Source of the DNA: Candidatus Binataceae bacterium
GTDB taxonomy: Bacteria; Desulfobacterota; Binatia; Binatales; Binataceae
NCBI GenBank assembly: GCA_036495685.1
Contig: DASXMJ010000051.1
Span: 23,874-87,873 of the forward strand
Direction: 5' to 3'
Length of the DNA: 64,000 bases
The position numbers and the translations under genes were made by a program. This document shows, in pieces, positions 17,746-27,782 of the stretch. Numbering within the stretch: the stretch's first letter is position 1; each line of letters starts with the position of its first letter. The notes beneath the pieces are model-generated. The model had not been told where the DNA came from. It saw nothing but the letters and a program-made list of their open reading frames with translations, and ran no database searches.

Positions 17746-20358
17746 ATGGGTCCGGGCGGCTATTCTGGCTCGCAACCCCCAGTGACTTTCAAACAGACAC
17801 CGCTCATCGTGCAGTATTTGTCGGTCAAGCAGCGCGTGCCTGACGCCATCCTGTTTTTCCGGCTCGGCGACTTTTACGAGATGTTCTTTGAAGATGCGGA
17901 AGTCGGAGCTCGCGTCCTCGACATCCAGCTCACCTCGCGCTCCAAAGACGGGGTTCCGCTGTGCGGCGTTCCCTATCACGCCTCCGAACCCTACATCGCC
18001 AAGCTAATCAAGGCGGGCCATAAGGTCGCCATCTGCGAACAGGGCGCTCTGGACGGCAAAGCCCGCGGGATCATGCCGCGCCAGATCGTGCGGGTGATCA
18101 CGCCCGGCACGGTCGGTGAAGAAACCGTCCTTATCGCGGGCGAGAAAAGCTACCTCGCCGCGATCACGCCCGATGGCGCCGAGGGGTTCGGGGTTGCCGT
18201 GCTGGATGTGTCCACCGGCGAGTTTTTGATGACCCGCCTCGCTCACCTCCGGGCGCTGCAAGAGGAACTCGCCCGCCTGGCCCCCCGCGAAATCCTGCTG
18301 GTCGGGACCCATCCCGAACTTAAACCACTACTTGAAGACTGGTCGTCCGTCAGCGCCCTGGAACGTGGCGCGGATCCGCTCGAAGACCGTGGCGCGCTGA
18401 CACGGCGGTTTGGCGAGGAAGCGGTCACCGGCTTGGACGACGTGATGGCGGCAGCGGCCGCCGCAGCACTGCGCTACGTCGAGGAGAACTTTGGACGTGA
18501 CCTGGCCCATTTGAACGCACCGGTCTTTTATCGCGCCGCGGGATACATGATGGTCGACGAGACCACCCGACGGCACCTGGAACTGGTCGCGGCGAGCGAC
18601 GGCTCGCGTCGTGGTTCTTTGCTCTCGATTCTCGATGAGACCGTAACCGCTGCGGGCGCGCGTACTTTGGCAACCTGGATCACCTATCCGCTGCTCGCCC
18701 TCGATGAAATCGGCGCGCGCCACGATGCTATCGAGGAGCTGTTCGATGCCGACCTCGGCGGCACCGTCAGCGATGCGCTCAAGCAAATCGGCGACCTGGA
18801 GCGGCTGGCGGGACGAGTGGGGGCAATGCGTGCCTCGCCCCGCGACTGCCTGCGGCTTGCGCAAGCGCTCGGGGCGGTCGCGACCCTGCGCCAGTGGCTG
18901 GCCGATCGCAGGAGCGCTTTTATCCAACATCTTGCGGCGCGAATTTCACCGAATCCGGAGCTGGTAGAAGAAATCGACGCGACTATCAGCGAGGAACCTC
19001 CCGTCAATCCCCGCGAAGGAAACGTAATCCGGCGCGGGTTTAGCGCCGAGGTGGATGAACTCCGCGGCCTCGCCTCGGGAGCACGCGAGGTAATTGCGAA
19101 GCTCGAAGCGAGCGAGCGTGAACGGACCGGAATTTCCTCCCTCAAAGTCCGCTACAACAACGTATTCGGCTACTACATCGAGATCACCAAGGCGCACCTC
19201 GAACGCGCGCCGTCGGACTATGAGCGCAAACAGACGCTGGTCGGCGCCGAGCGCTTCACCACCCCGGGTCTCAAAGAACTCGAGCGCAAGATTCTCTCCG
19301 CCGAATCGGGCCTGAAGGAATTGGAGTTGCAGCTATTCACCAAGCTTGTGCGCGACTTGCAGGCCGAAAGCTTGACGATTCTGCAGACCGCGCGGGCGGT
19401 CGGAGAATTCGATGCGCTCGCCTCGCTGGCCAAGGTTGCCCGGCGGCGCGGCTACGTGCGGCCCGCGATGAACTCCACCCGCCGCATCCGGATTCGCGAT
19501 GGACGCCACCCGGTGCTGGAGGCTGGCATGCGCACGGGCGAATTCGTCCCCAACGACCTTGAGGCCGACCCGGATTCCCGACAACTCCTGCTCATCACCG
19601 GGCCGAACATGGCGGGCAAGTCGACCTACCTGCGCCAGGTCGCCCTGATCGTGATCATGGCGCACATGGGCAGTTTCGTTCCCGCGACCAAGGCCTCGAT
19701 CGGAGTTGTCGACCGGGTGATGACCCGCATCGGGGCACGCGATGAACTGCGCCGCGGCGAATCCACCTTCATGGTGGAGATGAGCGAGACCGCACGCCTG
19801 CTCAGCGGACTGACCGAACGCAGTCTGCTACTGCTGGACGAAGTGGGTCGCGGGACCAGTACCTTCGATGGGCTGGCGATCGCATGGGCGGTTGCGGAGT
19901 ATCTGCACGACTCGACCCGCGCCAAGGTGCTGTTCGCGACCCATTTCCACGAGTTGACCGACCTTGCACGCGAGCGTCCGCGCGTGAAGAATCTCAGCAT
20001 GGCGGTGCGCGAATGGGGCGGGGAGGTGCTGTTCCTTCGCCGGGTCATCGAGCAGCCGGCCTCGCGCAGCTACGGAATCGAAGTGGCGCGGCTCGCGGGT
20101 CTTCCCGACTCGATTATCGGCCGTGCCAGAGAGATTCTTTTCAACCTCGAGCAAGGCGAATTCGACGATTCGGGCCAGGCCCGATTGGCGCACGCCCATC
20201 ATCATGAGAGACTCAGCCAGCAGATGAGCCTCTTCTCTCCGGGCGAGAGCCGCGTCGTCGATGAACTGCGCGGACTTGACATCGATCGCATCACTCCGGT
20301 CGAAGCTCTGGCCACCCTCGCGGCGTTTAAAACCCGTATCAAAAAGGATTCGACCTGA
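17746..20358 (+). CDS. mutS: DNA mismatch repair protein MutS
   Basis: An 870-residue MutS1. The mismatch-reading Phe-x-Glu is in RLGDFYEMFFED, about residues 40-51. The ATPase has Walker A TGPNMAGKSTYLR, the STFMVEMSE signature 2 region, Walker B LLLLDEVGRGTSTFDG and FATHFHEL. The C-terminal helix-turn-helix dimer region is present. Length is normal. It heads a compact + strand run, with the amidase gene following by 21 bases. No Shine-Dalgarno sequence is evident at the ATG. Confidence 0.97.
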   Translation: MGPGGYSGSQPPVTFKQTPLIVQYLSVKQRVPDAILFFRLGDFYEMFFEDAEVGARVLDIQLTSRSKDGVPLCGVPYHASEPYIAKLIKAGHKVAICEQGALDGKARGIMPRQIVRVITPGTVGEETVLIAGEKSYLAAITPDGAEGFGVAVLDVSTGEFLMTRLAHLRALQEELARLAPREILLVGTHPELKPLLEDWSSVSALERGADPLEDRGALTRRFGEEAVTGLDDVMAAAAAAALRYVEENFGRDLAHLNAPVFYRAAGYMMVDETTRRHLELVAASDGSRRGSLLSILDETVTAAGARTLATWITYPLLALDEIGARHDAIEELFDADLGGTVSDALKQIGDLERLAGRVGAMRASPRDCLRLAQALGAVATLRQWLADRRSAFIQHLAARISPNPELVEEIDATISEEPPVNPREGNVIRRGFSAEVDELRGLASGAREVIAKLEASERERTGISSLKVRYNNVFGYYIEITKAHLERAPSDYERKQTLVGAERFTTPGLKELERKILSAESGLKELELQLFTKLVRDLQAESLTILQTARAVGEFDALASLAKVARRRGYVRPAMNSTRRIRIRDGRHPVLEAGMRTGEFVPNDLEADPDSRQLLLITGPNMAGKSTYLRQVALIVIMAHMGSFVPATKASIGVVDRVMTRIGARDELRRGESTFMVEMSETARLLSGLTERSLLLLDEVGRGTSTFDGLAIAWAVAEYLHDSTRAKVLFATHFHELTDLARERPRVKNLSMAVREWGGEVLFLRRVIEQPASRSYGIEVARLAGLPDSIIGRAREILFNLEQGEFDDSGQARLAHAHHHERLSQQMSLFSPGESRVVDELRGLDIDRITPVEALATLAAFKTRIKKDST

Positions 20359-20379
20359 ACCTCGCATAAAACTTTCGTC

Positions 20380-21702
20380 ATGAGTGGAGTGGGCAAGGCG
20401 GTGGGACGGATAATGGTGGCGAGCACGACCGTCGTGCTGTGCGCACTCGGTGCCACCTCGTCGGCCCCGACCCCAGCGGTAGCGCTCGCCTTCGCCCGTG
20501 TCGAGCAACACGGCGGCGCGGTCGAGCTCCACTTTGGCTTCCGTGGGCCGGCGCCAAGCTGGAGCCTGCGCACGCATCACAGCGAATTAATACTCGACCT
20601 TTCCGCCACCACCACGGAATTGCCTCCCCGCCCGCTGTTCGGTCAGGAAGTCGCACCGATCACGACCGTGCGCATCCGCGACATCGGAAGCGGGCAGGCC
20701 CAGATCGCGATCGACGTGGAGGGGAAAACCGACTATGCAATCGCGCGCTTGCAGCGCGAAATCGTGCTGAGGTTCGCCGCGGCCGGAACAATACCCAATC
20801 TCGCGGCTCCCATCCTGGTGCGCAACGATAACGATCGTTCCGCGCCTCCCCCGACCACCCAACCGCACGCCCCTGAGCTCCAACCAGCGGCCCAGAAAGT
20901 CGCATCCGCCTTGCCCTCGCAAGAAAAGCGACCGATCTCTGCGCCCACCAGGCCGCAAGGCCAGCTCGCCCTGGCGACCGAGGGTAGCGGGACCGCGATT
21001 GAATATCCGCTGGTAATGATCGATCCGGGGCACGGCGGGTATGACCCCGGCACCAGTTCCGCGTCGGGGGTCCAGGAAAAGGATCTCGCGCTGGCGATTG
21101 CAAGGCGGCTTGAGCACGCGCTTTCCGAGCGCGGGTTGCGGGCGGAGATGACAAGAACGAACGACGTCTTCGTGCCGCTTCCGGAGCGCACCGCAATTGC
21201 CAATCGTGCAGGCGCCGATCTATTCGTCTCGATTCACCTGAATTGGAGCCCCAACACGATGACCAGCGGCATCGAGGTCTACTACCTGAACAACACCACC
21301 GATCGGGCGACCATTCGTCTCGCGCGGATGGAAAACGCAGGTGCGCCGGCCACCTATGGCGCCGGCACCGGACCCAACCTAAACTACATCCTGACCGACC
21401 TGCGTCAGCAGTATAAGGCCAACGAGGCGGCCTCATTGGCGCGCATGGTCGATGCGCAGGCGGTCGCAACCCTCGACGCGGGACTGGGAACCAACGTGAA
21501 TGCGCTCGGCGCCAAGATGGGACCGTTTTACGTGCTGGTAGGCGCCCATATGCCGGCAGTGCTAGTCGAAACCGGATTCCTTTCAAACCTCGGCGAGGCG
21601 CAACGCCTCGAATCGGCCTCTTACCAGGAAGTACTCGCCGACGGTATCGCTACCGCGATCACTCACTACTTCAATGCCGACGTCGCGGTAGGCAACTTGT
21701 GA
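20380..21702 (+). CDS. N-acetylmuramoyl-L-alanine amidase with AMIN domain
   Basis: A 440-residue periplasmic zinc amidase that cuts the bond between muramic acid and the stem peptide, for example during daughter cell separation. A signal peptide (about 1-36) is followed by an AMIN targeting domain (37-135), a Pro/Gln-rich linker (150-205) and the Amidase_3 domain. Zinc ligands are His218 (DPGHGG), Glu233 (QEKD) and His286 (SIHLN), with the catalytic Glu397 in VETGFLSN. It resembles AmiC-type amidases. Its last four bases overlap the glnD start. Confidence 0.93.
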   Translation: MSGVGKAVGRIMVASTTVVLCALGATSSAPTPAVALAFARVEQHGGAVELHFGFRGPAPSWSLRTHHSELILDLSATTTELPPRPLFGQEVAPITTVRIRDIGSGQAQIAIDVEGKTDYAIARLQREIVLRFAAAGTIPNLAAPILVRNDNDRSAPPPTTQPHAPELQPAAQKVASALPSQEKRPISAPTRPQGQLALATEGSGTAIEYPLVMIDPGHGGYDPGTSSASGVQEKDLALAIARRLEHALSERGLRAEMTRTNDVFVPLPERTAIANRAGADLFVSIHLNWSPNTMTSGIEVYYLNNTTDRATIRLARMENAGAPATYGAGTGPNLNYILTDLRQQYKANEAASLARMVDAQAVATLDAGLGTNVNALGAKMGPFYVLVGAHMPAVLVETGFLSNLGEAQRLESASYQEVLADGIATAITHYFNADVAVGNL

Positions 21703-24446
21703 GCGCGAGCACCCCTTCCCTGTCCCCCGAGTCAGCCTCGGCTCTCAATCGCCTCCGTGGCGAGGATGCGCTGGTTCAGGCATTTGAAGCCATCCGAACT
21801 CCCGGAGCGACCGCGCGTCTGTACCTGGAAGCGGTCCGCGAGGAGCTTAGGCAGCTCCACATGGGTGGTGCCTCCGGTTCCGAGATCGTCCGCCTGTACA
21901 CTGCATCGGTCGACGATCTGCTGCGCGCACTGTTCCGTTACGCCGATGCCGAGTATAGTCGCCGCTTTCCCAAGCTTAATCAGCGCATCACCATCGTGGC
22001 GCGCGGCGGTTACGGCCGCGCCGAATTGAATCCCCAATCCGATATCGACCTACTCTTTTTGCATGACTACAAACGCGGTCCGTATGCAGAGGTGGTCACC
22101 GAACTTATCCTGCATGCGCTCTGGGACGCGCGCTTGACCGTGGGACACGGCCTGCGCACGGCGCGTGAATGCGTCCGCCTGGCCAACGAGGATCTCAAGG
22201 AGAAGACCGCGCTGATAGATGCGCGGTTCCTGGGTGGGGACGAAAAGCTCTACACCGAGCTCGACAAACTGATGGTGGCCGAGGTTCTTAACCGCAACCA
22301 GCAGAAATTCTTCAAGGCCAAGCTCGAGGAAAGCCGCGAGCGACATGCCCACTTTGGCGACTCGATTTATCTGCTCGAACCTCAGCTCAAGGAGGGTGAA
22401 GGCGGTCTCCGCGATCTGCACACCGCCATGTGGCTGGCGGCCGTGAAATACAAGGTTCACTCGCTGGGCGAGCTGGTCCAGAAGGCAGTCATCACCGACC
22501 AGGAGGTGACCGAAGTCCGCGCGGCGCGCGATTTTCTCTGGCGGGTTCGCAACTCGCTGCACTTTCTCACTGGACGACACTTCGACCAGCTCACCTTCGA
22601 GATGCAGGAACGAATCGAGTCACTCATGGGCTTGAAGCCGGTCGAGGGTCAACCGGCGGGATCCGCCCTGATGAAGACCTACTATCAGCACGCCACCACC
22701 ATCTATCAGTTCGCGGAAGGGCTGATCGCGCGGGTCGTCGAAGGACCACCGAGCGGTCGGTTTTTCCGGCGCTCTCCGCTGCGGCAGATCCGTCCCGGGG
22801 TAGTGATTCAGCAGAACCTGCTGACCATCGGCGATCCCGAGCTGTTCGACCGCGATCCGCTCAACCTGATCGCCATCTATGCCGATTACCAGGCGCAAGG
22901 CGTCAAGTTGTCGGGCAGCGCCTATCAGCTGGTGCGCGACAAACTGGGCCTGATCGACGAGGCCGCGCGCAATAGTCCCGCCACCGGCGCTGCGCTGATG
23001 AAGATCCTCGCCGGGCGCGAGCGCGTCGCCGATACGCTCGAGGCTATGCATCGCTCCGGGGTGCTCGGTGCGATCATTCCCGAGTTCGGAAATTTATACG
23101 CGCGGGTACTCCACGATCTGTATCACATCTATACGGTGGACCGTCACTCGCTAGTCGCGGTGCGCGAGCTCGAGCGCTTGCGAACCGGCGAATTTAAGGT
23201 TGCGACCCCGCTCCTGACCGAAGTGGCGCGCCAACTCGACTGTCTGCCGCTGGTGTTCCTGGCCCTCCTGCTCCACGACATCGGCAAGGGCCATGGTCAC
23301 GACCATCACGAGCGCGGCGCAACGCTAACCGCGGACGTGTCGCGCCGCCTGGGTCTCGACCCCGAAGAGATCGACCTGGTGGTGTTCCTGGTCCGCAACC
23401 ATCTGATGATGTCACAGGTTGCGCAAAAGGGTGACATCGACGACGAGCGCACGGTCGATGATTTTGCGCGGACCGTGGGTTCGATCGATCGGCTGAAGGC
23501 GCTCTATCTGCTGACCTATGCGGACATGCGCGCGGTCGCACCCAATGTCTACAACAACTGGCGCGACATGCTGCTCAGCGATCTGTACATGCGCGCGCTG
23601 AAATTGATGGAACAGGGCAATCGCGAGGCGGTCGACCCCGCGCGCCGCCTGACTACGGTCAAGAGCACCGTCCGCGAGCAGCTTACTCCGACCGGCGCGC
23701 CACAGGCGGAAATCGAAGCGTTTCTCGCCGAGATGCCGGAGCGCTACTTCTTCACGGTCCCGGAATCCGACATCGTGATGCATTTCGATCTCACGCGCGC
23801 GCTCGGAGATCACCCGCTGGTTGCGCGCATTCGTCATTTTCCGGACCTGGAGTTCAGCGAATTCACGGTCGTCACGCCCGACCAGCCGGGCCTCTTTTCC
23901 ATGATCGCGGGCGTGCTTACCGCCAACAACCTCAACATCCTGTCAGCGCGGATCACGACCCGCGCCTCGGGAGTCGCGCTCGATGTGTTCCGTGTATCGC
24001 ACCTGATGGGCGCCGGCGCGATGGCGATGGAGGAAGATCGCTGGGACCGCGTCCAGCGCGACCTGGAACAGGTGATCATGCGCCAGCAGGAGATCGGCGC
24101 GCTGGTCGCGTCGGCCCACCACGTCCGCACCGCCAAGAGCAAGTTCGTGCGTCGCGTGCGGACCGAGGTCACCGTCGACAACCGCACCTCCGAACAATTC
24201 ACGGTGGTCGATGTGTTCACGCAAGATCGGGTCGGCCTGCTATTCACGATCACGCACACGCTGTTCAAGCTCGGCTTTCTGATTCACCTGGCGCGGATTT
24301 CGACCAACGCCGACCAAGCCCTCGACGTGTTTTACATCAGCGACCGCAACGGCGAAAAAGTTACCGACCTGGCGCGGTTGCGGGAGTTGCGCGACACGCT
24401 GCTGGAAAAACTGGAGCAGCATCCTGCCGAAGGTAGCATCGCTTGA
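21699..24446 (+). CDS. glnD: bifunctional uridylyltransferase/uridylyl-removing enzyme
   Basis: A 915-residue GlnD, the nitrogen sensor that adds UMP to PII under nitrogen shortage and removes it when glutamine is high. Order of domains: nucleotidyltransferase with GGYGRAELNPQSDIDLL (from about 103), linker, HD domain with LLLHDIGKGHGHDHHE (about 522-537), and two C-terminal ACT domains (from about 721 and 834). The start is GTG, overlapping the amidase stop by four bases, and its own stop overlaps the xerD-like start, so the run is translationally coupled. Confidence 0.96.
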   Translation: MSASTPSLSPESASALNRLRGEDALVQAFEAIRTPGATARLYLEAVREELRQLHMGGASGSEIVRLYTASVDDLLRALFRYADAEYSRRFPKLNQRITIVARGGYGRAELNPQSDIDLLFLHDYKRGPYAEVVTELILHALWDARLTVGHGLRTARECVRLANEDLKEKTALIDARFLGGDEKLYTELDKLMVAEVLNRNQQKFFKAKLEESRERHAHFGDSIYLLEPQLKEGEGGLRDLHTAMWLAAVKYKVHSLGELVQKAVITDQEVTEVRAARDFLWRVRNSLHFLTGRHFDQLTFEMQERIESLMGLKPVEGQPAGSALMKTYYQHATTIYQFAEGLIARVVEGPPSGRFFRRSPLRQIRPGVVIQQNLLTIGDPELFDRDPLNLIAIYADYQAQGVKLSGSAYQLVRDKLGLIDEAARNSPATGAALMKILAGRERVADTLEAMHRSGVLGAIIPEFGNLYARVLHDLYHIYTVDRHSLVAVRELERLRTGEFKVATPLLTEVARQLDCLPLVFLALLLHDIGKGHGHDHHERGATLTADVSRRLGLDPEEIDLVVFLVRNHLMMSQVAQKGDIDDERTVDDFARTVGSIDRLKALYLLTYADMRAVAPNVYNNWRDMLLSDLYMRALKLMEQGNREAVDPARRLTTVKSTVREQLTPTGAPQAEIEAFLAEMPERYFFTVPESDIVMHFDLTRALGDHPLVARIRHFPDLEFSEFTVVTPDQPGLFSMIAGVLTANNLNILSARITTRASGVALDVFRVSHLMGAGAMAMEEDRWDRVQRDLEQVIMRQQEIGALVASAHHVRTAKSKFVRRVRTEVTVDNRTSEQFTVVDVFTQDRVGLLFTITHTLFKLGFLIHLARISTNADQALDVFYISDRNGEKVTDLARLRELRDTLLEKLEQHPAEGSIA

Positions 24447-25423
24447 GCACGCGCAGGACCCCGCAAACCAACTGGGACGCGCTCATCGACGCCCACCTGG
24501 TGCGGCTGCGCGTGGAGCGCGGGCTCAGCGCCCACTCGCTCGAGGCATACTCGCGCGACTTGCGAAGCCTTCAGGAGTTCTGCCGAGTGCACGGGATCGA
24601 GCCGCCCCAGTTCGACGGTGGCGTCCTCACGCGATACCTGGAATCGCTGGCCGACCGGGGCTTTGCGCCGACCAGTCAGCGGCGCCATCTCTCGGCGGTA
24701 CGCGGACTCGCGCGCGAGATGGTCGATCGCGGCGTAATCACCCGTGACCCGCTCCTGTCAGGAAAGCTAACCACCTTGAGCCGCAAGCTGCCGCGGACCC
24801 TGTCGCGCCGCGACATCGAGACGCTACTCGAGACGATCGATACCTCGATGATCCGCGGCCTCCGTGACCGCGCGATGCTGGAGCTCGCCTACAGTTCGGG
24901 CCTGCGCGTGTCGGAACTGGTCGGGGTGCAGGTGCCCCACGTCAATTTGCGTGCCGGACTGGTGATCGTCCCCGGCAAGGGCGGCAAGGAACGAATGGTT
25001 CCCCTGGGCCGGTCTGCGGCAGACGCAATCGCCGAATACCTCAAGCGTCGCGAGGAGGAGTTGCGTTGCGCCACAACCAACAACAGCCCCCGCGACTCGC
25101 TGAAGCCAGCTCGCAGGACCAAAGCGCTGTTCATCACCCGCCTGGGCGGGCCGATGACGCGACAGGGATTCTTCAAGGCGCTCAAAGCGTGGGCAGCCAC
25201 CGACCGCAGGCTCAGCTGGATGAGCCCGCACACACTGCGCCATTCATTTGCGACCCACCTGCTTGAAGGCGGCGCCGACCTGCGCGCGGTGCAGGAGATG
25301 CTCGGCCACAGCGATATCTCGACCACACAGATCTACACACACCTGTCCAGGAGCCACCTGCGCAAGGTTCACCGCACCTATCACCCCCGCGCGACCCGCG
25401 CGACCGCCATGGACGCCGACTGA
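24443..25423 (+). CDS. xerD: site-specific tyrosine recombinase XerD/XerC
   Basis: A 326-residue tyrosine recombinase of the Xer type, which resolves chromosome dimers at dif. The N-terminal SAM-like arm-binding domain spans about 10-100. The catalytic set is complete: Arg155 (GLRVSE), Lys179 (GKGGKER), His263 and Arg266 ([15 protein letters not shown]), His289 ([14 protein letters not shown]) and Tyr298. The start is TTG, within a four-base overlap with glnD. Its position among housekeeping genes and its length argue for a chromosomal Xer protein, not a mobile integrase. XerD or XerC cannot be separated surely. Confidence 0.88.
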   Translation: MSTRRTPQTNWDALIDAHLVRLRVERGLSAHSLEAYSRDLRSLQEFCRVHGIEPPQFDGGVLTRYLESLADRGFAPTSQRRHLSAVRGLAREMVDRGVITRDPLLSGKLTTLSRKLPRTLSRRDIETLLETIDTSMIRGLRDRAMLELAYSSGLRVSELVGVQVPHVNLRAGLVIVPGKGGKERMVPLGRSAADAIAEYLKRREEELRCATTNNSPRDSLKPARRTKALFITRLGGPMTRQGFFKALKAWAATDRRLSWMSPHTLRHSFATHLLEGGADLRAVQEMLGHSDISTTQIYTHLSRSHLRKVHRTYHPRATRATAMDAD

Positions 25424-25425
25424 AA

Positions 25426-26073
25426 TTGGAAAAGCTTGCTGACTTCATTCCCTCCCTGCTCATCGCCGCGTTGCCGATCCTGTTCGCGATCATCGCGCAC
25501 GAGGTGATGCACGGGGTTATCGCGCTGCGACTGGGCGACGACACCGCGCTTCGCGCCGGACGCCTGACTCTGAACCCAATTTCACATATCGATCCCTTCG
25601 GCACGATCGTCCTGCCGGTCATCCTGATGTTTCTGCATCTTCCTGTGTTTGGTTATGCGAAACCGGTCCCGGTCAATTTTTCGCGACTGAGAAGTGGACG
25701 AACCGGAATGATGGAGGTGGCCGCGGCCGGACCGCTGACTAATTTCGCCCTGGCCATTGCGAGCGCGCTCGCGCTGCGCGGCATCTTGCGGTTTGCCGGT
25801 GGGCCGTGGCAGGCGCCAATCGTGGTGCCGCTGGCCTACATGATGAAGTACTCGGTCCTGGTCAACATCGCTCTGGGGGTATTCAACCTGTTTCCGCTCC
25901 TTCCGCTCGACGGCGGACGAGTGCTCACCGGCCTGCTTCCCCTGCCCGCCGCCCGCGCCTTCGCCCGGACGGAACCCTATGGATTTCTGATCCTGCTGGT
26001 GCTGCTATATACGGACTCGGTGGAAGCCGTGATCAACCCGATCATCAATACGCTGGCCCGGATGCTGCTATGA
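25426..26073 (+). CDS. M50 site-2 protease-like membrane peptidase
   Basis: A 215-residue integral membrane zinc metalloprotease of the short site-2-protease type. The HExxH motif is HEVMH (25-29) in helix 1, the third ligand Asp162 is in [12 protein letters not shown] (154-165), and the [11 protein letters not shown] segment (50-60) is family-typical. It has no PDZ domain. The TTG start lies two bases after the xerD-like stop, and its end overlaps scpA by four bases. The same gene order beside scpA-scpB occurs widely in bacteria. The substrate is unknown. Confidence 0.9.
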   Translation: MEKLADFIPSLLIAALPILFAIIAHEVMHGVIALRLGDDTALRAGRLTLNPISHIDPFGTIVLPVILMFLHLPVFGYAKPVPVNFSRLRSGRTGMMEVAAAGPLTNFALAIASALALRGILRFAGGPWQAPIVVPLAYMMKYSVLVNIALGVFNLFPLLPLDGGRVLTGLLPLPAARAFARTEPYGFLILLVLLYTDSVEAVINPIINTLARMLL

Positions 26074-26831
26074 GCGAGACGCAACCCCGGCCCGAAGCTG
26101 AAGCGACCCCGCGCTTCAAGCTGCCTATCTACGAAGGCCCGCTCGACCTTCTGCTGCACCTGCTGAAGCGGGCGGAACTCGATCCCCACGAGGTAACCGC
26201 GCGCATCATCACCGAACAATACCTCGCCCATCTGGAATTGCTCGATCAATTGAACCTCGATGTCGCCGGCGAGTACCTGGTGATGGCCGCGACGCTGCTG
26301 CTGATCAAGTCGTTCTCACTTCTGCCCCATCCCGAGCTGGCGGATACCGAGGACGCCGAGGGACTCAAGCGCGATCTGGTCGAACGGCTTCTGGAATATC
26401 AACGCTATCGCGAAGCCGGAGAGAAACTCGGCGGTCGCGCGATCCTGGGTCGCGATGTTTTTGCGGCGCCGGGCGAGCCGGCATCCGAAGCTGATGGCAA
26501 CCCACCGCGCCTCACCGTGGCGCTGTTCGACCTGGTCGAGGCCATGGGTGCGGTTCTAAAGCGCCTCGCCGACAAGACCCCGCGCGGTATCACATTGCGC
26601 GACATCCCGATTGCCGAGTGCATCCCAACCATCCTGACCCGCTTGGAACAACACGCGCGCGTCGAATTTACCGAGTTGTTTGAGGACTTACGCGATCGCC
26701 CGCGCATCATCGCCACGTTCATGGCGTTGCTCGAACTGATGCGCCGCGGCGAAGTTGGCGCGTGGCAGGAAGTTCGCTTCGGCCCGATCATGCTGGAACG
26801 TCGCGTTCAACAAGTCGGGCAAGCCACATGA
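26070..26831 (+). CDS. scpA: segregation and condensation protein A
   Basis: A 253-residue kleisin that bridges the SMC heads and binds ScpB in chromosome condensation. The N-terminal YEGPLDLLLHLLKRAELDP motif, the LVMAATLLLIKSFSLLP segment and a C-terminal winged-helix region (VEFTELFEDLRDR, MALLELMRRGEV) are characteristic. The ATG at 26070 overlaps the protease stop (ATGA). The frame is open further upstream, but that extension lies inside the protease gene and is not kleisin-like. Confidence 0.94.
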   Translation: MSETQPRPEAEATPRFKLPIYEGPLDLLLHLLKRAELDPHEVTARIITEQYLAHLELLDQLNLDVAGEYLVMAATLLLIKSFSLLPHPELADTEDAEGLKRDLVERLLEYQRYREAGEKLGGRAILGRDVFAAPGEPASEADGNPPRLTVALFDLVEAMGAVLKRLADKTPRGITLRDIPIAECIPTILTRLEQHARVEFTELFEDLRDRPRIIATFMALLELMRRGEVGAWQEVRFGPIMLERRVQQVGQAT

Positions 26832-26969
26832 TTCGCTCCTCCCGAAACGAGTCGTGTCCCCGGGGCGGTCTCCAGCCTCTCCATTGCAGAGCGGGTGTCC
26901 GGGAGGGGATTTTCGGCGCGCAAGCTCGGTGCAGGGTTAGGGTACCGGGCGAGTTTTAAAGGAACACCG

Positions 26970-27647
26970 GTGGAAGAGGAACGCCTCAAATCGATTCTCG
27001 AAAGTCTTCTATTCGCTGCCGGCGAGCCGGTTTCCCTGGCGCGCCTGCAGGCTGCGCTCGACGATCCGCCCCGTGGCGAAATCCAGCAGGCGCTCACCGC
27101 GATGAGCGCTGAGTACGCTGCGCAAAATCGCGGCCTCAGGCTCGAGGAAGTCGCGGGTGGCTACCAACTGCGCACCTTGAAGGAACACGCCCCCTACGTT
27201 CGCAAGCTGCTCGCCGCGAGGCCGCCGCGCCTCAGCCGGCCTTTGCTGGAGACCGTCGCGATCATCGCCTACCGCCAACCGATAACGCGTCCCGAACTGG
27301 AACACCTCCGCGGCGTCGATTCCGGTGGGGTACTCGAAACTCTGCTGGAGCGACGCCTGATCAAGATAGCCGGTCGTAAGGAAGCGCCGGGAAGGCCCAT
27401 CATCTACGCAACGACGCCGGAATTTCTGGAGACCTTCGGACTTAAAGACCTCGAGGGCCTGCCCGACCTGAAGGAATTCCAGGAAATCCACCGCGCTGTC
27501 GAACAGGCTGAGGCAGGTCCGGTAGAAAGCATCGAGACCCATCCCCCGGACGCGGAGCAGCCGGCAGAATGTGCGAATCCTCCAAGCAACCTCGATCTCG
27601 AAACCAGCGAAGCACTTCCCGTTCAAAAACCCGACCCGGGGAAATAG
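26970..27647 (+). CDS. scpB: segregation and condensation protein B
   Basis: A 225-residue ScpB, the winged-helix partner of ScpA in the SMC complex. Typical are LKSILESLLFAAGEPV at the N-terminus and LSRPLLETVAIIAYRQPITRPE in the middle, then GRKEAPGRPIIYATT and FLETFGLKDLEGLPDL. The last 45 residues are acidic and Pro-rich, as in longer ScpBs. The GTG at 26970 has an AAAGGA site seven bases upstream. The frame is open back to 26895, but that part has no clear ribosome site. Confidence 0.94.
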   Translation: MEEERLKSILESLLFAAGEPVSLARLQAALDDPPRGEIQQALTAMSAEYAAQNRGLRLEEVAGGYQLRTLKEHAPYVRKLLAARPPRLSRPLLETVAIIAYRQPITRPELEHLRGVDSGGVLETLLERRLIKIAGRKEAPGRPIIYATTPEFLETFGLKDLEGLPDLKEFQEIHRAVEQAEAGPVESIETHPPDAEQPAECANPPSNLDLETSEALPVQKPDPGK

Positions 27648-27782
27648 TGAGAGCTGTCCTGGTGGAGCACGATGGCGGAGTGGGTCGCGTCGTCTCACGC
27701 GCATGCGATGAGATTGGGCTTGGGGCAGAATGATGCGTGCCAATCCGGCCGGGCGACAACCCCGGTCTGGGACCTTGCGATA

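Noticed and set aside
24443..25423. Mobile-element integrase
   Set aside because: The recombinase sits inside a coupled housekeeping run and has Xer length and motifs. No attachment site repeats or cargo were seen.
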